The notes beneath the pieces were generated by a model, which saw only the letters and a program-made list of their open reading frames with translations, was not told the origin of the DNA and ran no database searches. Below are positions 15,546 to 20,255 of a DNA stretch of 20,255 nucleotides, in pieces. Made by a program: the position numbers and the translations under genes. The stretch is from Candidatus Segatella intestinihominis (GTDB lineage: Bacteria; Bacteroidota; Bacteroidia; Bacteroidales; Bacteroidaceae): positions 1 to 20,255 of the forward strand of contig URLG01000048.1 in assembly GCA_900548535.1 (NCBI GenBank), given 5' to 3'. Position 1 is the first letter of the stretch. Each line of letters opens with the position of its first letter.

Positions 15546-16136
15546 ATGACAAGAGAAGAGAAAATTGCAAAACTCAGCAAAATACGTGTCGTGGTTACAG
15601 ACATCATTGCGACGTATGACATGGGCTTGGAATTTACGACTATGACCGCCAAGGGCGTGACAACTCAGATGGGCAACATAGGGCAATGGCCATGTTTCGT
15701 ATTCAATCTCAAGGATGAAAAACTGCGGCAAGTTGTGGATGCATTGAGAATAGGCAAGAAGGTCTGTAATGATGAAATTCTGAATTCTTTGTTGGGGATA
15801 ACGTTGACAACGTATCGCGAATCATATCTTGAAGAATATTGTATAACTGAGGAACGATTAATTTCAGAGATTCTTCGGCAGATTCGTGAGAATCTCAAAG
15901 GTATTCAAGGATTAGTGGATAGATTATATACCTATGCCACACTTGAGAGTTGGAATTTGCAAATTGAATTCTTTGCTACAGAGGAGGCGCTCGCAGACTT
16001 CTTTATTGAAAACTGGGGGACTGCGGAAGAATCCTATGAGTATATGTTAGACGAGGAGTTGGATGTCTACTACGATTGTGCAGAAAAAGAGAATTTCTAC
16101 TCTTTGCCGTACACGAAAATAGGTTTCAATGAATAA
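15546..16136 (+). CDS. Unknown acidic protein, fifth gene of the BREX operon
   Basis: A 196-residue protein I do not recognise. Visible features: a basic N-terminus (MTREEKIAKLSKIR), no signal peptide or membrane helix, a predicted helical middle (ITEERLISEILRQIRENLKG) and a strongly acidic C-terminal part (EEALADFF..., then EESYEYMLDEELDVYYD). It lies 17 bp after brxL on the same strand, so it is probably cotranscribed with the BREX genes. It is in the -1 frame of brxL. That frame is open from 15501 through the ATG, so ribosomal or transcriptional slippage on the T6 at 15521-15526 could make a BrxL fusion of about 690 residues. It has no Lon-protease sequence signature. Possible roles are a BREX accessory factor, a regulator or a DNA-mimic-like inhibitor, all inferred only from position and charge. 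The gene appears real and intact. Confidence 0.75.
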   Translation: MTREEKIAKLSKIRVVVTDIIATYDMGLEFTTMTAKGVTTQMGNIGQWPCFVFNLKDEKLRQVVDALRIGKKVCNDEILNSLLGITLTTYRESYLEEYCITEERLISEILRQIRENLKGIQGLVDRLYTYATLESWNLQIEFFATEEALADFFIENWGTAEESYEYMLDEELDVYYDCAEKENFYSLPYTKIGFNE

Positions 16137-16247
16137 TAATAATTGTCGTTTCCTTCAAGACGAATGTTATAATGGGTAAAGGCATTTCTATATAAAAGCA
16201 AAAGTCCCATCCAGGTTCACTCTTAATAAGGAAATTGTAAAGTAAAA

Positions 16248-16278
16248 AGTGGTTTGTCGGAATTTCCGACAGACCACT
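16248..16278 (-). terminator. Hairpin A, terminator-like on the minus strand
   Basis: 15-bp arms at 16248-16262 and 16264-16278 (agtggtttgtcggaa with its complement, one G-U). Read on the minus strand, the hairpin is followed by TTTTTACTTT. It is a close copy of hairpin B at 16744-16772, including the preceding GTAAAG(C/T)AAAA. On the plus strand it could weakly end BREX transcription, but no T-run follows directly. Confidence 0.6.
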
Positions 16279-16384
16279 CAACCTTGTGTTTTATAGGGAA
16301 AAACGCAGAGTAAAGGTGTGAAAAACTACAATCTTGATGTTATTATCTATGGGGGTATCGTGTAAAAACGATTAAGGTACATGT

Positions 16385-16638
16385 TTCCGTCTCCTCCAGC
16401 CACCGCATTCGACTCCTTCGGTCACCGCATTCGACTCCTCCAGTCACTGCATTCGACTCCTTCAGCTATCGCATTCGTCTCCTTCAGCCACTGCATTCGA
16501 CTCCTTCAGCCACCGAATTCGTCTCCTTCAGCCACTGCATTCGACTCCTTCGTCTAATGCAGCCGTCTCATTCTGCCAACTCAACCGTCTCCTTCTGCTA
16601 ACTCAGTCGTCTCCTTCAGCCACCGCAGCCGTATGTGT
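16385..16638. repeat. 22-bp minisatellite, about 11-12 copies
   Basis: Head-to-tail units of 22 bp with the common core cgactccttcagccac and a gcatt or gcagc junction. The central copies (about 16407-16560) are most alike; the right-hand ones drift to ccgtctccttctgcc forms. The same 22-bp period continues in a different sequence (gaactcg....aatgaagt) to about 16700. There are no spacers, and 22 is not divisible by 3, so this is neither CRISPR nor a coding repeat. Confidence 0.9.
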
Positions 16639-16743
16639 CAACTCAATGAAGTAGATGAACTCGTGAAATGAAGTGGATGAACTCGCATAATGAAGTTCAT
16701 GATTTCTGTATAATAATTAATACATGCGAATGGTAAAGCAAAA

Positions 16744-16772
16744 AGTGGTTGTTCGGAATCCGAACAACCACT
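16744..16772 (-). terminator. Hairpin B, probable terminator of the primase gene
   Basis: Perfect 14-bp arms, agtggttgttcgga at 16744-16757 and its complement at 16759-16772. Read on the minus strand, the hairpin is followed by TTTTTGCTTT. It lies about 170 nt past the stop of the minus-strand primase-helicase gene. It is nearly the same element as hairpin A on the other side of the 22-bp array. Confidence 0.75.
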
Positions 16773-16848
16773 CTACATGTTGCTGTTTTTCTATTCTTAT
16801 TGCCACATCTATCACAAATGCATTTAACTCTCTGATTATAAGTGAATA

Positions 16849-16903
16849 AAGCGTGGCAGTAAGCGGTGTTTCTATTGCCACCTAATGCCACGCATTGCCA
16901 CAC
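16849..16903. repeat. Left inverted repeat and TGCCAC iterons of the primase module
   Basis: aagcgtggcagtaag (16849-16863), tctattgccacc (16871-16882) and taatgccacgc (16883-16893) recur in the same order on the opposite strand at 19890-19944. The copies differ by one extra 10-bp unit and a diverged centre. A further attgccacac (16894-16903) matches gtgtggcaat at 19977-19986. Confidence 0.85.
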
Positions 16904-16940
16904 TCTTTTTATGAGGGAATGAGATGAAAAGGGAGAGAAA

Positions 16941-19022
16941 TTATTTTCTAACTACCAGATACTCAGTACCAAATCTTGTTCTTCTATTCTTCAAACCTTC
17001 AATATTCTGAAGTTCTCTGCCCAATTTCTGTATACTCGAAACCTGGAGAGAAGAGCCGAATTTCTGCTTCAAAATGTCGAAAATGGCGGCTGCCATCAGA
17101 TATTCGCCCTCTTCCGGGGTACTTGCAGGTTCGAAAACCTGCAGAAAACATTGCTTGATAGGGGAAATCTGCTCAAATTGTCTGTTATGTTGCATGATGA
17201 TGGCGGTTTCCTTGGCGTCGAAATAGGATTTTTCGCCACGCTCCAGAGCTTGCATCGCCTGTGCATAAAGCTGCTCATAGTTCAGTCTGCCACTCACATC
17301 GATAGGTCCCGTCAGTTCTACTCCCAGGAAACGGCGGTTGCCGGATGGGTCGGAAAGAATATCGGTCATGTTGCTCGTGGCGATGAAGGAGGCCAGACGA
17401 GGAAATTCCTGTACATGACTTCCGTATGGCGGCTTGATTTTTACCGTAGGCAACTGCAGCAGATTCTTCAGAAAACCCTGCTGAACCTGTGGCGAAATCT
17501 GATTGAACTCATCGAGATTGATAAGCAGAAACTGTGACATCGCCTGCAATACCTGACGCTTTTCTGACAGAATCATATTGTCGGTAAAGCCCCACGATAA
17601 TTCGGTAGGGATGAGACGGCGACAGAAGGTGCTCTTGTTGTAACCTTGCTTGGAAATGAGCAGCGGCATGGTACTGTTGCCATATTGACGGCGATACATG
17701 CCGCGCCACTGGTCAACCATTCCCAGAAACCAGGTGTAAAACCAGTCTTCCCAGTGTGGATTGTTGGTGGGTACGGTCCGAGCCAGGGCACGGATGCGGT
17801 CCTTGCCGTCCCATTTTCCCAGACAGTCATAGAGATAGGACTCTATTGGGCTGTAGTTTCTGATGCGGTCTGACTCTAGAAAATTCCTTACATCCTTGAT
17901 GCTTACGTGGATGTCGGCTATCTGAACATCCAGCGTCATGCTTTTCTGCACACGGGCATCTACCGGTCTAAAATCGCCAACCCATGAATTGTTTGGGCGG
18001 TATTCGGTATATTTCATCACGGTATTGTAACGGAACTGGTACCGGCTCTCTAGGTATCTGATCATCTGCAGAATTGCGGCACGGCCTTTTCTGGCTGAGG
18101 CTGATTTCTCCGTCTTTCTGTCTTTGGAATGGGTATCGTAAGCGGTGCCCACTATCTGGCGGAGTTTCTCTTCTGTCACATGTCCCCAGTTGTTGCGGCG
18201 GATATGGATGAAAGCTTCTTCTTCGCTGAGGCCCTTGTTGCAGAGCTTGATGGCGATGGCTGAGAAACCGGCAAGGGACCGGTCTTCATCGTTCTGCCAT
18301 GAGATGTTGGCTTTTTTCATCTCTTCCTTCGTCTCTTCTGCTGCCTTGCGGTAAAGAAACTCATAGTCATCGTATGTCTTTAAATCGTCTACGTTTTTAG
18401 GGGCTAAGGCAACCTTCTTCCTATTTTGAGAGATGCGCATCGCCACTGCCTTGCTGTTATAATAAGGAGAGACATCCAGCGTAAGCATGAAGTTGGATGC
18501 CAATGATGGCTTTTCGGGTTTGATGGCTGCCTGTACCTGCGACTGGTAGAGCGTCTTTACCTGTTCGTAGGCAGACTGGTAGAGTAAGTCGGCGTCGGCT
18601 TCTTTTGTCGGGATTTTTCCTTCTTCGTTGCAGATGCTTACGAGCACGATGAGGCTTCTTCCGTCGGCTCCTTCGAAGGCAGCGAAGGTCATCGGCAGCA
18701 GACTGACCGTCTTCTTGACGGCATCTTTTTCCTGGTCCGACATGAGGTTGATGAAGTGGAGCATCACCAGCCCGTTTGATTTCTGGAAGACGAGATTGCC
18801 GCTTTCATCCTTGTTGAATTCTGCGGCTGGATAAACGTGCTGCCATTCCTTGATGCCTTTGTAGTATTGGTAGTCGGCTTCCATGAGCGGCACACTCATT
18901 CTGAAATTGGTTACACTCAGTTTGGCATCATCTTTAGCGATGCGCTCCAGAAACCGTTCTATGGTTTTCGAACTGACCATCAACTTGTTCTGCTTGCTGG
19001 TTCTTGTAATAGTAAACTTCAT
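16941..19022 (-). CDS. VirE/DUF3874-type primase-helicase of mobile islands
   Basis: A 693-residue protein with the layout of the BT4734/VirE proteins common in Bacteroidota islands. The N-terminal part (about 1-200) resembles the BT4734-type, primase-like domain. The middle is a VirE/VapE P-loop ATPase with Walker A KQGYNKST (G460-T465) and Walker B LLINLDEFN (D504/E505), followed by an ATSNMTDILSDPSGNRRFLG sensor-like segment. The C-terminus (about 600-693) is a DUF3874-like tail. Relatives sit in phage-satellite and pathogenicity-island replication modules, so a role in replicating or mobilising a small element is plausible but inferred. Upstream on the same strand is a DUF6078-like gene; downstream are hairpin B and an iteron cluster. 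No integrase or transposase is visible in the window. The family call is good, the function uncertain. Confidence 0.82.
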   Translation of the reverse strand: MKFTITRTSKQNKLMVSSKTIERFLERIAKDDAKLSVTNFRMSVPLMEADYQYYKGIKEWQHVYPAAEFNKDESGNLVFQKSNGLVMLHFINLMSDQEKDAVKKTVSLLPMTFAAFEGADGRSLIVLVSICNEEGKIPTKEADADLLYQSAYEQVKTLYQSQVQAAIKPEKPSLASNFMLTLDVSPYYNSKAVAMRISQNRKKVALAPKNVDDLKTYDDYEFLYRKAAEETKEEMKKANISWQNDEDRSLAGFSAIAIKLCNKGLSEEEAFIHIRRNNWGHVTEEKLRQIVGTAYDTHSKDRKTEKSASARKGRAAILQMIRYLESRYQFRYNTVMKYTEYRPNNSWVGDFRPVDARVQKSMTLDVQIADIHVSIKDVRNFLESDRIRNYSPIESYLYDCLGKWDGKDRIRALARTVPTNNPHWEDWFYTWFLGMVDQWRGMYRRQYGNSTMPLLISKQGYNKSTFCRRLIPTELSWGFTDNMILSEKRQVLQAMSQFLLINLDEFNQISPQVQQGFLKNLLQLPTVKIKPPYGSHVQEFPRLASFIATSNMTDILSDPSGNRRFLGVELTGPIDVSGRLNYEQLYAQAMQALERGEKSYFDAKETAIIMQHNRQFEQISPIKQCFLQVFEPASTPEEGEYLMAAAIFDILKQKFGSSLQVSSIQKLGRELQNIEGLKNRRTRFGTEYLVVRK

Positions 19023-19080
19023 ATTTCTGCTAATTTGTTGATAGGGTGATACTTAGGGTTGCCGATGGTTTTGCCCAGCT

Positions 19081-19210
19081 TTGCCCAAGGCGTTGGGCAA
19101 ATGTGCCCGGCTATGCTGGTCATTCGTGACCAAAGCGTCGGTCATCCGTACCCGTGTACGTGGGTGCGGATGCTCATGTACGTGGGTTTGAGTGACCACG
19201 TACACGGGTA
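19081..19210. repeat. Intergenic multi-hairpin region between the DUF6078 and primase genes
   Basis: Consecutive inverted repeats: ttgcccaa/ttgggcaa with a GGCG loop (19081-19088 with 19093-19100); tggtca/tgacca with a TTCG loop (19117-19122 with 19127-19132); catccg/cggatg (19143-19148 with 19167-19172, extended by accc/gggt at 19150-19153 and 19162-19165); and a perfect 15-bp pair, tacccgtgtacgtgg at 19149-19163 with its complement at 19196-19210. The last two share bases and exclude each other. gtacgtgggt also occurs as a direct repeat. Confidence 0.85.
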
Positions 19211-19234
19211 AATTCTTTAATCGGCGTGCGGCTG

Positions 19235-19681
19235 TTAATAGTTAACCTCTTCTGCATACCGGTCGAACCTCATGTTGGTGTATCCATGTTGCTGGCACCA
19301 TTTCAGCACGTACTGCTGTTGTTCAAGCACGAGTCCTGTCTGTCCTAATTTATAGCGATAATATGAAGTCTTGCTTCCGAAGTAGGAAGTCATGTGTATT
19401 CTGAAAGCGGCTTCGTCTTTACGTTTCAGTTCTTCAAGAATATTCATAAAGCCGTATGCCATTTTCATCATCTGTAGCTGCAGGAAATGTTCGCACTTGT
19501 TGTCGTGGTAGGCATCGGGATAGATGGCGTAACCTTTGGTCTGTTCCGGATTCTTATAAGTCACGGACAGATAGTGTGCACATTCCTGTGCCAGAGGACA
19601 TTGCTGGTTGAAGCAATAGTTCCATGAGTTGTAAACATCTCCTTTAGCGAAGTAGAGTCTGACTAAATCTGCTTGTGTCAT
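19235..19681 (-). CDS. DUF6078-like small cytosolic protein, unknown function
   Basis: A 148-residue protein without signal peptide or membrane helix. Its Cys/His-rich pattern (FNQQCPLAQECAHYL near residues 24-38, later NKCEHFLQL) resembles a small metal site. A C-terminal helical part (SYYRYKLGQTGLVLEQQQYV) could bind nucleic acid. I believe it matches DUF6078, a Bacteroidota family often found beside VirE/BT4734 genes; this is from memory. It is the first gene of a minus-strand pair with the primase-helicase, separated by 212 bp of hairpin-rich DNA. A TTGC-N18-TATTTTTG promoter stands about 90 bp upstream. The ATG at 19681 starts MTQADLVRLYFAKGDVYNSW. Intact. Confidence 0.65.
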   Translation of the reverse strand: MTQADLVRLYFAKGDVYNSWNYCFNQQCPLAQECAHYLSVTYKNPEQTKGYAIYPDAYHDNKCEHFLQLQMMKMAYGFMNILEELKRKDEAAFRIHMTSYFGSKTSYYRYKLGQTGLVLEQQQYVLKWCQQHGYTNMRFDRYAEEVNY

Positions 19682-19770
19682 TGGTTTTTTGGTTTAAATT
19701 GTATAAAAAGTGGTTTCACAGGAGTCGTTAGCTTCTACGTGGAATCGGCAGGAATTTTTCCTGTTGGTTG

Positions 19771-19800
19771 CAAAAATACAAAAATTGTTCGAAACCGCAA
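19771..19800 (-). promoter_or_regulatory. Promoter for the DUF6078-primase gene pair
   Basis: On the minus strand TATTTTTG (complement of 19771-19778) matches TAnnTTTG, with TTGC (complement of 19797-19800) 18 bp upstream. The layout equals that of the dapF promoter. Predicted 5' UTR of about 80-85 nt. Confidence 0.6.
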
Positions 19801-19889
19801 GTCTTTTTCTCCACTTTTTTAATGTTTTTCGTCGAAAACAATAAGTATTCCTCTTCTTTTTCGCTGAGAATCCCCTGCTTTTCGCCCTT

Positions 19890-19996
19890 GCGTGGCATTA
19901 GGTGGCAATAGGTGGCAATAGAAAATGCCCTTACTGCCACGCTTAAATAGCTAAAAACCAATTGGCTAACTTGAAGTGTGGCAATAGTGGCATTAG
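19890..19996. repeat. Right inverted repeat and GTGGCA iterons of the primase module
   Basis: gcgtggcatta, then ggtggcaata twice in 10-bp register (19901-19920), then ttactgccacgctt (19931-19944): the inverted counterpart of 16849-16893. gtgtggcaatagtggcatta follows at 19977-19996. The 10-bp spacing puts sites on one face of the helix. The cluster lies between the divergent promoters of the DUF6078 and HAD genes. Confidence 0.85.
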
Positions 19997-20076
19997 TTTT
20001 AGAAAAACTTTCTCATATATAGGCTTTCCTCTTTTACTAATAAATGTTATATTCCCGCCATTCCTTTCCCAAATCA

Positions 20077-20107
20077 TTTGTTTTCTCCCGAATTTACAGT
20101 ACTTTTG
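20077..20107 (+). promoter_or_regulatory. Near-consensus promoter of the HAD hydrolase gene
   Basis: TTTG at 20077-20080, a 19-bp spacer and TACTTTTG at 20100-20107 fit the Bacteroidota -33/-7 consensus exactly. The start codon follows about 50 nt downstream. Confidence 0.8.
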
Positions 20108-20160
20108 CAGAAAGTATCTAATTAAAGATTAAAAGTGCGATTTATAATAAGGTATAGATT

Positions 20161-20255
20161 ATGCAATACAAGAATATCATATTTGATTTGGGTAATGTCC
20201 TGGTGAAGCTCAATCCGGAAGGATGCATCGGGGCTTTCAAGGCGATAGGAATGGG
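20161..20255 (+). CDS. HAD-family hydrolase, N-terminal fragment (runs off the right edge)
   Basis: The first 31 residues (MQYKNIIFDLGNVLVKLNPE...) carry the FDLGNVLV form of HAD motif I with the likely nucleophile at D9. This is typical of HAD subfamily IA phosphatases, many of which act on small phosphorylated metabolites. The helical cap would begin right after, but the window ends. A near-consensus promoter lies upstream. The call is secure at superfamily level; the substrate cannot be judged from this piece. It is probably core chromosome and marks the right border of the variable region. Confidence 0.85.
   Translation, partial: MQYKNIIFDLGNVLVKLNPEGCIGAFKAIGM

Noticed and set aside
15546..16136. 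Separate Lon-protease domain split from BrxL
   Set aside because: The length fits, but no Lon-C catalytic Ser/Lys motif or typical sequence is visible in the 196-residue protein.
16385..16638. CRISPR array
   Set aside because: Units are directly adjacent without spacers, drift gradually along the array, and no cas gene is present.

Overview
The window looks like a chromosome segment of a gut or oral Bacteroidota, most likely Prevotella/Segatella-like. The evidence is a type III glutamine synthetase, LL-diaminopimelate aminotransferase (DapL) paired with DapF, TAnnTTTG-type -7 promoter elements, almost no Shine-Dalgarno sequences, and a BT4734/VirE-type primase-helicase gene. No database search was possible, so family names rest on motifs and remembered family features.

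Layout. (1) 1-3237, minus strand: glnN (5' part only), dapL and dapF, a nitrogen-assimilation and diaminopimelate block probably read from a promoter near 3361-3391. (2) 3238-5173: a scarred region. It holds the last ~80 codons of an ammonium transporter gene with its terminator, an iteron-like array built on GTCGG/GGCGG, and a frameshifted remnant of an unknown minus-strand gene. (3) 5174-5602: a promoter-like element and a GC-rich, strongly structured leader of about 340 nt ending in a hairpin plus T8. (4) 5603-15528, plus strand: a compact four-gene type 4 BREX phage-defence operon, brxP-brxC-pglZ-brxL. A fifth small gene of unknown function (15546-16136) follows; its frame is open back into the end of brxL. 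(5) 16137-16940: a 22-bp minisatellite bracketed by two near-identical hairpins. (6) 16941-19681, minus strand: a VirE/DUF3874-type primase-helicase gene and a DUF6078-like gene, flanked by imperfect inverted repeats made of TGCCAC iterons and separated by a multi-hairpin intergenic region. (7) 20161-end: the start of a HAD hydrolase gene behind a near-consensus promoter.

How the genes work together. In region 4, BrxP combines a PP-loop PAPS-reductase-like domain, Cys clusters of Fe-S type and a DUF4007-like domain. With a BrxC ATPase, a PglZ phosphatase-fold protein and a BrxL AAA+ protein it should form one defence machine. There is no BREX methyltransferase gene, as expected for type 4, so self-marking may rely on sulfur chemistry. 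The least explained parts are the structured leader, the 196-residue fifth gene, the sharp base-composition change inside brxP, and the inverted-repeat-flanked primase module. Together with the broken transporter gene these suggest a recombination hotspot or defence island built next to a core nitrogen/lysine locus.
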